NCBI GenBank assembly: GCA_903840265.1
Contig: CAIMFH010000088.1
Location: forward strand, 26,940 to 90,939
Length of the DNA stretch: 64,000 bases
From: an uncultured Schlesneria sp.
GTDB taxonomy: Bacteria; Planctomycetota; Planctomycetia; Planctomycetales; Planctomycetaceae
Direction: 5' to 3'
The first letter of the stretch is position 1. Each line of letters starts with the position of its first letter. Positions 18,059 through 28,573 of the stretch are shown one piece after another. A model generated the notes under the pieces. That model was not told the DNA's origin, did not search any database, and worked only from the letters and a program-made list of their open reading frames with translations. A program made the translations under genes and the position numbers.

Positions 18059-19504
18059 ATGAATCCTATTCTGTCAAATTGCACGAGTCTGGCCCGTCGC
18101 CATTTCTTTCGTGAGTGCCAACTGGGCGTCGGCAAGATGGCTCTGGCGTCGTTGCTGACATCGGCGACGTCGCAATCAAGCCGCGCCGCGGTACCGGTTG
18201 CTGAGACTTCGTTAATTCCGCGCCAGCCTCATTATGGATCCAAGGCGAAAGCGGTCATTCACCTGTTCATGGCCGGTGCCCCCAGCCAGCTTGATCTATT
18301 CGACTACAAGCCAAAACTGGCCCAGTTTGAAGGCAAGCCGATTCCTCCTGAGGTAATCGGGGGGCAGCGATACGCTTTCATCAGGCCAGATGCCAACTGC
18401 CTTGGACCGCAGTTCAAATTTGCGAAGCACGGCGAGAGTGGAGCCGAGCTATCCGAGATGCTGCCCCATCTGGCCAAGATTGTCGACGACATCGCGATTG
18501 TGAAATCGGTTCATACCGATCAATTCAATCACGCGCCGGCGCAAATCTTCTTTAACACAGGATTCTCCCAGCCGGGGCGACCCTGCCTGGGCTCGTGGGT
18601 CACCTACGGTTTGGGTTCTGAAGCAGACGATCTGCCGGCATTTGTCGTCATGTCGACCGGCTCGGGGGTCAGTGGCGGTGCTGCGAACTGGTCCAGCGGA
18701 TTCTTGCCGACAGTCTTCTCAGGGGTGCGATTGCGCAACCAGGGCGACCCCATTCTCGATGTTTCCAGTCCCGCCGGGATTGATGCGCGACTGCAGCGCG
18801 AGTCGCTGGATTTGATTGGAACACTCAATCGACGTCGTCTGGAACTGGAAGGGGATCCCGAGATCGCGACGCGCATTGCCAGCTACGAAATGGCATACCG
18901 GCTGCAAACGTCCGCGCCCGAATTGATGGACCTGAAGAGTGAATCGAAAGAGACTCTAGAGATGTACGGCTGCAACCCTGACGTCCCGTCATTTGCTCGT
19001 GCGTGCCTGCTGGCTCGGCGAATGATCGAGCGAGGTGTCCGCTTCGTCAACATCTACAACGAAGGTTGGGACGCACACTCTGATGTTGTGGGGAACCTGA
19101 AGAACAACTGCGGAAAAACAGACCAGGCCTCGGCGGCGCTCGTGACAGACCTGAAACGCCGCGGCCTGTTGGATGAAACACTCGTCGTCTGGGGCGGCGA
19201 ATTCGGTCGCACACCGATGGTCGAAAACAACACGGCGCTTGGTCGTAGCTTGGGACGGGATCACCATCCGCAGGCCTATACGATGTGGATGGCGGGGGGC
19301 GGAATCCGGCGCGGGGTGGTCTATGGATCCACGGATGATCTCGGATTTCATGTTGTCGACAACCCCGTTCACATCCATGATTTGCAGGCCACAATTCTGC
19401 ATTTGTTGGGATTCGATCATGAACGATTAACCTATTTCCATGCGGGGCGCCAATTCCGTTTAACTGATGTCCACGGACATGTCGTTCACGACATTCTGGC
19501 CTGA
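18059..19504 (+). CDS. DUF1501 domain-containing protein, partner of the DUF1553 protein
   Basis: 481 residues. The N-terminus LARRHFFRECQLGVGKMALASLL is a twin-arginine-like signal (RRHFF). Then come the DUF1501 landmarks: KAVIHLFMAGAPSQLDLFDYKPKL, GPQFKFAKHGESGAELSEMLPH, NEGWDAHSDV, GRDHHPQAYTMWMAGGG and the terminal DHERLTYFHAGRQFRLTDVHG. The fold belongs to the alkaline phosphatase superfamily. It is cotranscribed with the preceding cytochrome-DUF1553 gene (33-base gap, with GAGG before the ATG). This two-gene arrangement is repeated many times in planctomycete genomes and implies a shared extracytoplasmic function, as yet undefined. Confidence 0.9.
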   Translation: MNPILSNCTSLARRHFFRECQLGVGKMALASLLTSATSQSSRAAVPVAETSLIPRQPHYGSKAKAVIHLFMAGAPSQLDLFDYKPKLAQFEGKPIPPEVIGGQRYAFIRPDANCLGPQFKFAKHGESGAELSEMLPHLAKIVDDIAIVKSVHTDQFNHAPAQIFFNTGFSQPGRPCLGSWVTYGLGSEADDLPAFVVMSTGSGVSGGAANWSSGFLPTVFSGVRLRNQGDPILDVSSPAGIDARLQRESLDLIGTLNRRRLELEGDPEIATRIASYEMAYRLQTSAPELMDLKSESKETLEMYGCNPDVPSFARACLLARRMIERGVRFVNIYNEGWDAHSDVVGNLKNNCGKTDQASAALVTDLKRRGLLDETLVVWGGEFGRTPMVENNTALGRSLGRDHHPQAYTMWMAGGGIRRGVVYGSTDDLGFHVVDNPVHIHDLQATILHLLGFDHERLTYFHAGRQFRLTDVHGHVVHDILA

Positions 19505-19716
19505 TTGGCAAAGGTCGATCCATACGAACGACGTCATCGTCGGCACAATCGCGACAGTCATCTCAATCCATCCTGAGAAAAGTCGTGTTGTCGGAACGCC
19601 ACCAATGTTGCGATTGGACAACACATCAAGTGTGACCTAGGTTTCAGGATGCGGATCGAGTCTCCAATAGGATCTCGCGGGCCGCACTATCACTGGTCGC
19701 ACTTCGGGCGGAAACG

Positions 19717-21261
19717 ATGGCAACCGACTTTTTTGACCTCAGTCAAAGTGGTCCACTGGATCGCGGTTCGCTGCCGGCCGACTCGACGTCCGTCTCTGAT
19801 TCGGGCCCATTGCCGATTCCTCCGGCGCATCAAGGGACTTTGCTACTGCCGTTGTGTCTTCCATCGATCGCCCTCGGCATGGTTGCAGTCGTGTTGGGGA
19901 CATGGCTGTTCAAATCACCCAGTGCGTCGCTGTTTACTTTTGCTGGATGTCTGTCGGGCTTGCTGATCACTATCGCATTATTCCGACGGCAGGAAGCGGC
20001 TGCCATTGCGATGTTGAACAGACCGGATGTGCGTAACGCTGGTTTGGACTCCACCGGCGTCTTCAGGTCGCTGCTGGGCGAACTAATCCATCGCGTGGAA
20101 CGCCACGAGTCGAAATTCCGTGAGCTAACGGATCAACGAGCACGTCTGGAAGCACGAACCCACTTACTTAAAACACAAGTTCGGCGGCTGATTCATACGC
20201 TGGATCTTGTCGAACAGCCCGTCTTTCTGCTGGACTCGGGAAACACGCTGGTTTATCGCAACGCCGCCGCGACGACGCTACTGAACGCTGTCACGGGTAA
20301 CGCGGAGATCCCTGCCGCCTCGGCATGGGATTCGATGGCCAGTCTCAAATCGCTGGTCGAATCCGTTCGCAGCAGGTCGGCTGCTGCCGATAAGCGAACT
20401 GCGGAACTGGAATTGAAGTGCTCAGGCGAATTAGTCACCTATCGTGCCGAAGCGGCTAATTTGTACGATGATGACGGTCGCCAGACTTCTGTCTCGATCG
20501 TGCTGTCCGACATCAGAGAGCAAGTCCTGGAGACAGCGAAACAGGCTCAGTTCGTTTCGTCGGTCAGTCACGAATTGAAGACGCCGCTGGCGAGCATTCG
20601 AGCCTACACCGAACTGCTGATGGACGATGTTGACGATCCAGACGAACGACTGGAACTGCTGCAGTTCATTGATGAACAAGTCGATCGCTTGACACGTCTA
20701 GTCAATAATCTCCTGAACTTCGCCCGCGTTGAAAGTGGCGTAATCAAAGTTCAGCGGGAAGATGTCGATGTCAATCGAATCGCACGAAAGGCACTGGAAG
20801 TCGTTGCCACAGCCGCTAAAGAGAAGCAGATTGCGATCGTCGATGAACTGAGTGATCTGTATCTGCCTGCGCATCTGGACGTGGACCTGTTCGGCCAAGC
20901 CATCATCAATCTGCTTTCGAACGCAGTCAAATACACACCGAAGGGTGGTCAGATTCGACTTCGAACAAGAATGCAGGACACCGAAGCTGTTATCGAAGTT
21001 CAAGACAATGGCATGGGTATCCCCGTCGATGCGTTGCCGCGATTGTTTGAGCGCTTCTATCGCGTTCCCCAAAATTCAAAGGCAGCGCCGGGAACGGGAC
21101 TGGGTTTGGCACTCGTGAAATACATCGTCACCAATATTCATGATGGGGCGATTTCCGCCGCATCGCAGGTTCATCAAGGCAGTGTCTTTTCGATCCGAAT
21201 TCCATTGGGTCATCGGGGCCGTGGAAGCCGCGCTTCACAAATGCAGAAAGCGGTCAACTAA
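19717..21261 (+). CDS. Membrane sensor histidine kinase with PAS domain
   Basis: 514 residues. Two hydrophobic helices (about 45-70 and 73-92) anchor it, so there is little periplasmic sensing domain. A coiled stretch and a PAS-like domain (LDLVEQPVFLLDSGNTLVYRNAAA) follow. The HisKA box is FVSSVSHELKTPLASIRAY, with phospho-acceptor His at residue 285. The HATPase domain has the N-box INLLSNAVKYTPKGG, G1 VQDNGMGIP, F-box LFERFYRV and G2 GTGLGLALVK. It should autophosphorylate and pass phosphate to the receiver encoded 80 bases downstream. The first ATG of the frame is used; about 210 bases separate it from the DUF1501 gene. Confidence 0.92.
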   Translation: MATDFFDLSQSGPLDRGSLPADSTSVSDSGPLPIPPAHQGTLLLPLCLPSIALGMVAVVLGTWLFKSPSASLFTFAGCLSGLLITIALFRRQEAAAIAMLNRPDVRNAGLDSTGVFRSLLGELIHRVERHESKFRELTDQRARLEARTHLLKTQVRRLIHTLDLVEQPVFLLDSGNTLVYRNAAATTLLNAVTGNAEIPAASAWDSMASLKSLVESVRSRSAAADKRTAELELKCSGELVTYRAEAANLYDDDGRQTSVSIVLSDIREQVLETAKQAQFVSSVSHELKTPLASIRAYTELLMDDVDDPDERLELLQFIDEQVDRLTRLVNNLLNFARVESGVIKVQREDVDVNRIARKALEVVATAAKEKQIAIVDELSDLYLPAHLDVDLFGQAIINLLSNAVKYTPKGGQIRLRTRMQDTEAVIEVQDNGMGIPVDALPRLFERFYRVPQNSKAAPGTGLGLALVKYIVTNIHDGAISAASQVHQGSVFSIRIPLGHRGRGSRASQMQKAVN

Positions 21262-21340
21262 TTTACTTTGTCGATGTCACCTGGCCCAGAGACAATTGTA
21301 ACTCGATGGCGTTGTCTCATTCCCATTCAGGAAATTCATC

Positions 21341-21763
21341 ATGTCTCCTCGCATTATCGTTTGTGACGATGAACCACACATCGTTCGTGCCATTTCTCTG
21401 AAGTTCTCGCGTGCAGGATTTGATGTGCACGGAGCTGCCGATGCGGAGGCGTGCTGGGAGTTGCTGCTAAAGCATCCACCCGCTTTGTTGATTACCGACT
21501 ATACTATGCCGGGGATGAATGGTGCCCAACTGGTGCGCCGAATCCGGGAGAGCAAATCGCTAGCCGATCTGCCCGTGATCATGTTGACAGCTCGGGGATT
21601 TGAGCTTGCCGAACAGTCCGGGGAACTGAATGGTCTGGACTTGTCTGCCATTGTGAATAAGCCATTCAGCCCGCGCGAGTTGGTTGTCAAAGCGTATGAA
21701 GTCCTGGGTTACGAGGCTGAACCGTCCACAGCGGCGTATCGCGACAGCTACTCTTCCATCTGA
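21341..21763 (+). CDS. Single-domain response regulator (receiver)
   Basis: 140 residues, a CheY-like receiver with no output domain. Acidic pocket residues lie in VCDDEPH (near 8-12), the phospho-acceptor is Asp53 (ITDYTMPGMNG), the conserved Thr is in MLTARG and the Lys in NKPFSP. It sits between the kinase and the STAS gene, so it is the likely direct phosphate acceptor and may signal by protein contact, possibly with the STAS protein or the secretion ATPase behind it. CAGGAAATTCATC precedes the ATG. Confidence 0.92.
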   Translation: MSPRIIVCDDEPHIVRAISLKFSRAGFDVHGAADAEACWELLLKHPPALLITDYTMPGMNGAQLVRRIRESKSLADLPVIMLTARGFELAEQSGELNGLDLSAIVNKPFSPRELVVKAYEVLGYEAEPSTAAYRDSYSSI

Positions 21764-21769
21764 TCACTA

Positions 21770-22105
21770 ATGCAGATCACCACTGAAACATTTGGCGATG
21801 TCGTTGTCGTCCATACGCCGGACGACTTGATGGAAGAGACCGCGCGCCTGCTGTCTGAGGCGGTTGAGGGGCATCTTCACAAGGGAAGTTCCGCGATCGT
21901 GCTGCAGATGGACCGTACAGATGCCTTTGACAGCGTCGGATTGACGGCAATCGTTAATTTGCAGGATCAAGCTCGCCAGGCCGGGGGGGCCGTCAAGATC
22001 AGCGGGTTGCCGGACTTGGGCCGCAAGATTTTCGAAGTGACACGACTGGATCAGCGATTTGATCTCTTCGATTCAGTCATCGATGCCGTAGCGAGTTTCC
22101 GCTGA
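21770..22105 (+). CDS. STAS-domain protein (anti-sigma factor antagonist-like)
   Basis: 111 residues, a single STAS domain of the SpoIIAA/RsbV type. [27 protein letters not shown] carries the serine of the D-S-x-G-L motif, the phosphorylation switch site in this family; [16 protein letters not shown] is the usual C-terminal helix. Such proteins bind a partner kinase or, in larger assemblies, transmit signals between modules. The gene begins 6 bases after the receiver stop and ends in a one-base overlap with the GspE/PilB start (TGATG), so it is translationally coupled to the ATPase. Confidence 0.9.
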   Translation: MQITTETFGDVVVVHTPDDLMEETARLLSEAVEGHLHKGSSAIVLQMDRTDAFDSVGLTAIVNLQDQARQAGGAVKISGLPDLGRKIFEVTRLDQRFDLFDSVIDAVASFR

Positions 22106-23892
22106 TGTCCGTAGCCACACTCACACCGCTTCGTTCGCCGTTGCTGTCACGTCCGAGACTTGGCGATCTGCTCGTTCGTCGAGGTTTTCTGACAGCCGAA
22201 CAACTTCAAGAAGCATTGCGCGTTCAAACTGAAGGTGGTCAAACCAAGTTGCTGGGCGAGCTGCTGGTCGCTCGCGAATACTGCACCGAAGAACAGATTC
22301 TAGAATGCCTGGCCGTTGAATTCCAGATTCCATTCGTTCGCCTTGATCCTCGTCTGTTCGATCCAAAAGTCGTCGAACTGCTGCCGCGAGAATTTATCGA
22401 AAAGCATGTTGTTCTGCCTTTGTTCAAAGTGCGGAACACGCTGACGGTCGCGGTGGCCGAACCCTCGGATGTCTTCTTGCTGGATCGCTTGAAAGCGGTT
22501 TCTCGCTGCGAAGTCCAACTGGCGATTGCTTCGGCCAGGGATATCCGCCGCACCCTGCAAACGTATCTACCTGACACGCAGGTCTTCGTTATCGATAACG
22601 TTGTCGACGACGTGCAGGGCGACGCCATCGAACTGATCGAAGAATCGATCGACGATATCGTCAATTCCACGACATTGGCCGGCCAAAGCCCGATCATTCG
22701 ACTGGTGAACTATGTAATTTACACGGCCGTGAAAGAGGGGGCCAGTGATATTCACATCGAGCCCACCGAACGCCAGATGCGAGTTCGATTTCGAGTCGAC
22801 GGAGCATTGCAGAAGGCTCTCGAATTGCCAGGCCATATCGCGCCCGCGATTGCCAGTCGAATCAAGACCATGGCATCGTTGGATATCAGCGAGACGCATC
22901 TGCCTCAGGATGGCCGCATCCATGTGATGATGGAGGGTCGCTCTGTCGATTTATGTGTCAGCACTTTGCCACTCACGCATGGCGAAAAAACAGTTATCCG
23001 CATCCTCGACAACCGCAACATCCCGTTGTCGCTGACTCAACTCGGCTTCAGTTGCGAGAATCTGGAGCGATTCCAGCAAAGTATCAATCGTCCCAGCGGA
23101 GTCGTACTGGTGACGGGGCCGACAGGCAGCGGCAAAAGCACAACTTTGTATGCAGCGCTCAACACGGTGAGCACGATTGAAAAGAATATCTGCACCGTCG
23201 AAGATCCCGTCGAATTCCAGATGCAACTCGTCAATCAGTTTCAAGTCAACGAACGAGCTGGACTGACATTCGCAAGTGTGCTTCGCAGCCTCCTGCGCCA
23301 GGATCCTGATGTCTTGATGGTCGGTGAAATGCGCGATGCGGAAACGGCCAGGATTGCGATCCAGGCGGCGCTCACAGGGCATTTGGTGTTTAGTGCGCTG
23401 CACACGAACGACGCCTGCAGTGCCGTCATTCGACTGGCCAATATGGGCTTGGAAGGTTACTTGATCAGTTCGTCACTGAATGCTGTGCTGGCCCAGCGCT
23501 TGTGTCGCCGAATCTGCGCGAAGTGCAAAGAGTCCTACGAGCCATCACGCGCGATGAGGACAATCGTACAGCAGATGGGACTCGACATCGACCATTTTTA
23601 TCGCGGGGCTGGATGTACCCGCTGCCGAAATACCGGTTACACCGGCCGCATCGCGATCCACGAACTACTAGTCGTGGATGAAGCACTGCGTGAGACCATT
23701 AATGTGAGTGCGACGCTTCAATCGGTGACCGATCACGCGAAAAGAAGCGGGATGATTCCGCTTCGCTATGACGGTCTGCGGAAGGTAAAAGAAGGACTGA
23801 CGACGATCGAGGAAGTGTTGCGAGCCACTGACGAGGGCTGGGTGCCAGTCAACGTCTCGAGTAAGGCCGCGACGGGACATGCGGTCGTGTGA
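22105..23892 (+). CDS. GspE/PulE/PilB family type II secretion / type IV pilus ATPase
   Basis: 595 residues. The N-terminal MshEN-type region ([20 protein letters not shown], then [21 protein letters not shown], and the DP-D-F linker) resembles domains that bind cyclic di-GMP in MshE. The core has ASDIHIEP, Walker [10 protein letters not shown] (338-346), the Asp box [13 protein letters not shown], Walker [14 protein letters not shown] and the His box [16 protein letters not shown] four-Cys zinc site (C-RRI-C, C-TR-C) lies near residue 470-515. It should power pilin or pseudopilin assembly at the cytoplasmic side of the inner membrane. No secretin or pilin genes adjoin it; the TadE genes at 5 kb are too far to assign. 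Confidence 0.93.
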   Translation: MSVATLTPLRSPLLSRPRLGDLLVRRGFLTAEQLQEALRVQTEGGQTKLLGELLVAREYCTEEQILECLAVEFQIPFVRLDPRLFDPKVVELLPREFIEKHVVLPLFKVRNTLTVAVAEPSDVFLLDRLKAVSRCEVQLAIASARDIRRTLQTYLPDTQVFVIDNVVDDVQGDAIELIEESIDDIVNSTTLAGQSPIIRLVNYVIYTAVKEGASDIHIEPTERQMRVRFRVDGALQKALELPGHIAPAIASRIKTMASLDISETHLPQDGRIHVMMEGRSVDLCVSTLPLTHGEKTVIRILDNRNIPLSLTQLGFSCENLERFQQSINRPSGVVLVTGPTGSGKSTTLYAALNTVSTIEKNICTVEDPVEFQMQLVNQFQVNERAGLTFASVLRSLLRQDPDVLMVGEMRDAETARIAIQAALTGHLVFSALHTNDACSAVIRLANMGLEGYLISSSLNAVLAQRLCRRICAKCKESYEPSRAMRTIVQQMGLDIDHFYRGAGCTRCRNTGYTGRIAIHELLVVDEALRETINVSATLQSVTDHAKRSGMIPLRYDGLRKVKEGLTTIEEVLRATDEGWVPVNVSSKAATGHAVV

Positions 23893-23921
23893 TCTGTGCG
23901 TGCTGCCTGCGCGATACTCTC

Positions 23922-26900
23922 TTACAGTCGCGTCACGGTTTCGTGCAGATTCAACAGTGCGCGAGCGACACTGGTCCACGCGGCCAGTTCGGTTTTGTCG
24001 ATCATTGCTGGAAGTGGTGCCAGCCCTGTTCGTGGAAGTTGCTCGACGGCTGCAGCGTTCGCGCGGAACTCTTCCCGGTGCTTCGCCAGTAGTTTCTGCA
24101 GGATCGCCAGTTCATCGGCACTTGGGGAACGCGATACGGCACGGCGGAAGCTCCAAGTCAGACGAGCATCATCAGTCGAACCGCCGTCCTTCAAGATCAT
24201 CGTTGCGAAGACACGTGCAGCTTCCACGTAAGTGGGATCATTGAGCAGAGCAAGCGCTTGTTGCGGCGTATTAGATCTCGGGCGATCGGCCGTACATTCC
24301 TCGCGACTTGGCGCATCGAACGTCATGAGTGACGGGTGCAAGAACGAACGTTGCCACCAAGTATAGAGCCCGCGACGATATTGCTGCTCGCCCTTGTCTG
24401 CCTCCCACGATCGACGTGGAAAGTTCAGGAACTCCCAATACCCATCCGGTTGGTAAGGCTTGTCGCTCTCGCCGCCGAGACGCAGTGACAGCAAGCCGCT
24501 AATGGCCAGCGAATTGTCGCGGATGAACTCCGCATCAAGTCGCATGCGATTTTGAGCAGACAGTAGTCGATTGAAGGGATCCTGCATTCGCGCCTGTTTG
24601 GTTTGGACTGAATTCTGACGATAGGCCCCTGAGGTCACCATCAGCTTGACCAGTTGCTTCACGTTCCAACCACTCTCGCGAAAATCCACCGCCAGCCAAT
24701 CGAGTAGTTCGGGATGCGTCGGCCATTCTCCCTGACTGCCCGCGTCTTCCAGTGATTTCGACAATCCATTGCCGAAGAGTAGTCGCCATGTTCGGTTGAC
24801 AAAGATACGACTGGGCAGCGGGTTGTCAGCCGTAACCATCCAGTTCGCCAGATCCAATCGACTTGGCCGTCGCTCTCCCGTGCCCAGCTTACCGAGGAAT
24901 GACGGAATCGCCGGAGGTACCAGTTCGCCAGAGTCATCCTGCCAATTCCCACGCGGCAGGATCCGAACCATTCGAGGTGCGGCGGAAACGGTAATCAAAC
25001 TGGCGGGGATATTCTTGGAATAGGTATCTCGCTGGCTGTTCCAATGTTGCACTTCGGCCCGCTGTAGTTGGAAGCGTGCCGATTGATCTTTCAAGAAACC
25101 GACTAACTGATTTGATTCGGCATCGGTCCGATCGGCAGATGACTTAGCGATTGTCGCTCGGACGGCCGGTGGAACCCATTGTGAGGAGGGTTTGTCCGCG
25201 GACGTTCCGCTGATTCGCAGGCGACCGATTCCATGCTGTGGATACTGCGATTTGAATTCTAAAGTCACGACGATTGACCCGCTGACAGCCTCGGCCAGTT
25301 CGAAGACTGCTTCGTGTGATTGGCCGGTCTGTGGCAAGATCGCCCAGCCGCTGCCCCCTTTGCCGTCGATCGCCGTGCCGATATCGTGTCCATTCTGAGA
25401 ATGATCGGCGACGGCTTTCGCGATCTTCACCGCCACAGGCTTATCATTCTCGCCGGTTCGCAGAACCTTGAACTCGGTCAGTACGAAATTGCCGTTTGGT
25501 GCCTGCCCCGGTCCACGTGCGGGTAGTTCATCATCGGCGATCGCTTCCAGCTTGAGCCCCGTCAGCTTCTCGTCCGATTGGAAAGTGAACGTGAAGGCTT
25601 CTTGCGCGGCGACCTTTCCTTGTGACTTATAGCTACCGTCCTCTTGCTTGCGGAGTTGTGATTCACCGTCGACCTTGATGTCCGAAGCCTCCAGTGGCCG
25701 CCATGTCGATGCGGTCTTCAGTTCGTCATTCCAATCGGGTTTCGAAGAGACCAGTGCGGCGACGGCTGATTCCAATCGTTGTTGCGCCGCTGCCGCCTCT
25801 GAACTCATACGTGCCAATTCCTTTTCATCGTTTGCCGATGGCACCGGCATGCCGGGTTCGCGTCGACCGACGGCGGTCTCTTGCACGTCTGCGAAGAACG
25901 CTGCCATGCTGTAGAAGTCGCGTTGAGTGAACGGATCGTACTTGTGATCGTGGCACTCGGCGCAGCCCATCGTCGCGCCCAACCAGACGCTGGAGACGTT
26001 GCGAACGCGATCTGCCGAATACTTGGCGGTATATTCCTTGGCCTGCGCTCCCCCTTCTTCTGTAGTCTGTAGCAGGCGGTTGTAGCCCGAAGCCACTTTC
26101 TGCCAGGTTGTGGGAGAGGGGAGTAGATCTCCAGACAATTGTTCCACCGTGAAACGATCAAACGGCATATTCTGGTTGAATGCCTGAATGACATAGTCTC
26201 GGTATGGCGTGATGTCTCGCGGATTGTCACTGTGATAGCCCGCGGTATCGGCAAAGCGGACCAGATCAAGCCAGTAGAGCGCCATCCGTTCGCCGTAGTG
26301 AGGTGATTCGAGCAGCCGATCGACCAGTTTTTCGTAGGCATCCTGGCTGGTGTCAGCAACGAATTGATCGACTTGCTCGATCATCGGTGGCAGTCCGGTC
26401 AGATCGAAGGATAACCGCCGAATCAGTGTGACTCGATCTGCTTCCGGAGAGGGCTGCAATCCAGCTGCTCGCAGTCGTGACAAGACGAAGCGATCGATCT
26501 CGTTACGGCTGAATCCCGGCTCCGTCGCTTCAGGAGGTGTGGGCCGAACTGGCTTGATGAATGCCCAGTGCCCCTGCCATCGTGCTCCTTGCTCGATCCA
26601 CTTTTTAAGAACCGCCGTGTCGCGAGCCGTGAGGTACTTACCAGAATCGACGGGCGGCATCTTCTCGTCAGCGACGGAAGTCGTGATGCGTTGATAGAGA
26701 TCGCTCTCGGCCAGTTGCGACGGGACGACCGGATGCTTCTTGGCTCCTTTGCCGAACAACCCCGCTTCTGTATCCAGTCGCAATTCCGCTTCGCGCTTGT
26801 TGCCATCAGGGCCGTGGCAGGCGTAGCAGTTTTCAGACAGAATCGGCCGAACGTCGCGATTGAACTCGACGACATCGGGAATTGGCGAGTCTTCAGCGAT

Positions 26901-26966
26901 GGCCAAAACGCTCAGTGTCGATAGGGTCAATGCGATCGCGCAGGCGGTCAGACGCCAACTCGTCAT
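23922..26966 (-). CDS. Planctomycete cytochrome c / DUF1549 / DUF1553 protein, second copy
   Basis: About 1014 residues. A signal peptide (MTSWRLTACAIALTLSTLSVLAIA) is followed by cytochrome motif NCYACHGPDGNKREAELRLD, DUF1549 (FDLTGLPPMIEQVDQF, YGERMALYWLDLVRFADTAGYHSDN) and DUF1553 (PSRIFVNRTWRLLFGNGLS, SNTPQQALALLNDPTYVEAARVFA). One inserted module of the LPARGPGQ...AIDGKGGSGWAI type lies in the middle, against two in the copy at 14.4 kb. No DUF1501 gene follows it. The ATG at 26966 has AGGAG 8 bases upstream; the frame extends to 27038, overlapping the neighbouring gene, which is unlikely to be used. Confidence 0.92.
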   Translation of the reverse strand: MTSWRLTACAIALTLSTLSVLAIAEDSPIPDVVEFNRDVRPILSENCYACHGPDGNKREAELRLDTEAGLFGKGAKKHPVVPSQLAESDLYQRITTSVADEKMPPVDSGKYLTARDTAVLKKWIEQGARWQGHWAFIKPVRPTPPEATEPGFSRNEIDRFVLSRLRAAGLQPSPEADRVTLIRRLSFDLTGLPPMIEQVDQFVADTSQDAYEKLVDRLLESPHYGERMALYWLDLVRFADTAGYHSDNPRDITPYRDYVIQAFNQNMPFDRFTVEQLSGDLLPSPTTWQKVASGYNRLLQTTEEGGAQAKEYTAKYSADRVRNVSSVWLGATMGCAECHDHKYDPFTQRDFYSMAAFFADVQETAVGRREPGMPVPSANDEKELARMSSEAAAAQQRLESAVAALVSSKPDWNDELKTASTWRPLEASDIKVDGESQLRKQEDGSYKSQGKVAAQEAFTFTFQSDEKLTGLKLEAIADDELPARGPGQAPNGNFVLTEFKVLRTGENDKPVAVKIAKAVADHSQNGHDIGTAIDGKGGSGWAILPQTGQSHEAVFELAEAVSGSIVVTLEFKSQYPQHGIGRLRISGTSADKPSSQWVPPAVRATIAKSSADRTDAESNQLVGFLKDQSARFQLQRAEVQHWNSQRDTYSKNIPASLITVSAAPRMVRILPRGNWQDDSGELVPPAIPSFLGKLGTGERRPSRLDLANWMVTADNPLPSRIFVNRTWRLLFGNGLSKSLEDAGSQGEWPTHPELLDWLAVDFRESGWNVKQLVKLMVTSGAYRQNSVQTKQARMQDPFNRLLSAQNRMRLDAEFIRDNSLAISGLLSLRLGGESDKPYQPDGYWEFLNFPRRSWEADKGEQQYRRGLYTWWQRSFLHPSLMTFDAPSREECTADRPRSNTPQQALALLNDPTYVEAARVFATMILKDGGSTDDARLTWSFRRAVSRSPSADELAILQKLLAKHREEFRANAAAVEQLPRTGLAPLPAMIDKTELAAWTSVARALLNLHETVTRL

Positions 26967-27034
26967 CGTGGAAGCTCCTGGCTGGAAACTCGAACCCCAT
27001 ACATCATGCGCGGCGGGCATGATAGTTGCCAGTT

Positions 27035-28573
27035 TCACGCGGCATTATGGGAAGGTTCACGGACCCAGATCTGCCCGATCGCGAACAGCAGCGCCCCTGG
27101 AGCCAATTGCATCAGAAAGCGATGGCTCGAACCGCCGATATGCTCTTCTAACGTGATGGGTGCGATCATCCCAGCCAGCAACAATGCGGCAATGTCGACC
27201 GATAATGTGATCAGTAAAAACAATTGGGCTGGTCGCAATGTGCGCATCGGAAACAGGACTAACGTCAACGCGACGAACCACCATTGAAGTCCCCACATCG
27301 TCGCCTCGCCAAACATTCGCTCGATCAGATGTGGAACGGACCATTTCAAAGTCGGCATGCCATGCCAGAGGGAGCTGATACTCAAGCGACCGAAATAGTT
27401 CATTTCGCCTGTCATCGGCAAATGTCGGCGATGTTGAAACCACGGAGTGAGTATCAGTGCCGGAATAACGACCAAGGCAGTCGCCGCGACAATTAATGCG
27501 CGCACCGAGAGTTGTTTCCTCGCGTCACTTTCCTGCTGATGTATTCTGCGGTGGACTATGATTCCGAAAAGAGCGGCGCAACCGAAAGCGCACGTGCGGA
27601 TCAGGCCGTGCGAAATTCCTTCGTCTTTCGTAAACGCAACCATAGCACCATAGACGGCTGCGAAGATCACACTTGATCGCGAAGTCGATGCCATGCCATT
27701 TCGTGCTGAAGTGAGCCAATCCCAGAGATAAAGCAGTGCTACCCCTTCGAAGCAGGCCACCGGCGCATCGGCTTGGCCGGTCAGAAAACCGTAGTCGTCA
27801 GGCATCAAAACGGGTGTCGTCGCCAACAGGACAGCCCCCAGCCACGCCGTTCCGCAGGGGATGTGCCGCATCATGACACCGGCGAATGTGAAGACCATTC
27901 CTGAAAACATGAGCGGGAAGATGACTTTCGACAGGCGGTCATCCACGTGCCCCAGTAACGCATAGATGTGTTGTTCTGCCAGTGGAATCAACAGTGGATA
28001 GCGAGGGTGACCCTGCACGAAGTCGGCATGAGCCAAGTCCGCGCTGTCGATCGAGCGATCCTGAAACAGCACAATCGCTTTCAGTCCGTAGTAAGCGCGC
28101 TCATCCCAAAATTTCTGCGGAGACAGTAGTGTCTGAACGAAGGCGATCGCAACGAGGCCAATGACGATCAGCGAACAGACTCGCGTCAGGAACGCATCAT
28201 CAGTGGAGTGATTGTCGCCTACCGTACGCCGGCGGATTGGCTCGGCATGGTTTCCCTGTGAAGACACCAATGCAGGCGACATTTGGGCCCGCCGCATTGC
28301 CAACAATCCCAGTAGCAGCCCTCCCACGGCAAGAGTCACACTGCAGCTTCGCCCAAGTTTGCCGCCCGCAAAAGACCAGATAAACTGCAGGTAGCTCGTT
28401 GCCGCTATTCCTAAAGTCCAAGAGAGACCGATCAGTTCTGCACGGGCAACCATGAACCCGACGCCGCGCGATGGCTTCGACAGTAGGTCAGGGCCGACAA
28501 TTAATAGCGAGATCGCGCAACCGAGGCCCCAGAATCCCGCCAGGCAAAGTATCATCCAAAAAGCGTCAGTCAT
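27035..28573 (-). CDS. Polytopic membrane protein, GT-C glycosyltransferase-like
   Basis: About 512 residues with roughly ten hydrophobic helices. After the third comes an extracytoplasmic loop with FWDERAYYGLKAI, whose Asp-Glu pair resembles the catalytic loop of GT-C (PMT/ArnT-like) glycosyltransferases. LTGQADAPVACFEG and FTKDEGISHGL are further conserved-looking acidic loops. If that assignment is right it would transfer a sugar from a polyprenyl donor at the outer face of the inner membrane. It starts with an ATGA overlap (28570-28573) with the upstream membrane gene and has GGAGAAAGG before the ATG. The function is inferred only from fold-level resemblance. Confidence 0.65.
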   Translation of the reverse strand: MTDAFWMILCLAGFWGLGCAISLLIVGPDLLSKPSRGVGFMVARAELIGLSWTLGIAATSYLQFIWSFAGGKLGRSCSVTLAVGGLLLGLLAMRRAQMSPALVSSQGNHAEPIRRRTVGDNHSTDDAFLTRVCSLIVIGLVAIAFVQTLLSPQKFWDERAYYGLKAIVLFQDRSIDSADLAHADFVQGHPRYPLLIPLAEQHIYALLGHVDDRLSKVIFPLMFSGMVFTFAGVMMRHIPCGTAWLGAVLLATTPVLMPDDYGFLTGQADAPVACFEGVALLYLWDWLTSARNGMASTSRSSVIFAAVYGAMVAFTKDEGISHGLIRTCAFGCAALFGIIVHRRIHQQESDARKQLSVRALIVAATALVVIPALILTPWFQHRRHLPMTGEMNYFGRLSISSLWHGMPTLKWSVPHLIERMFGEATMWGLQWWFVALTLVLFPMRTLRPAQLFLLITLSVDIAALLLAGMIAPITLEEHIGGSSHRFLMQLAPGALLFAIGQIWVREPSHNAA

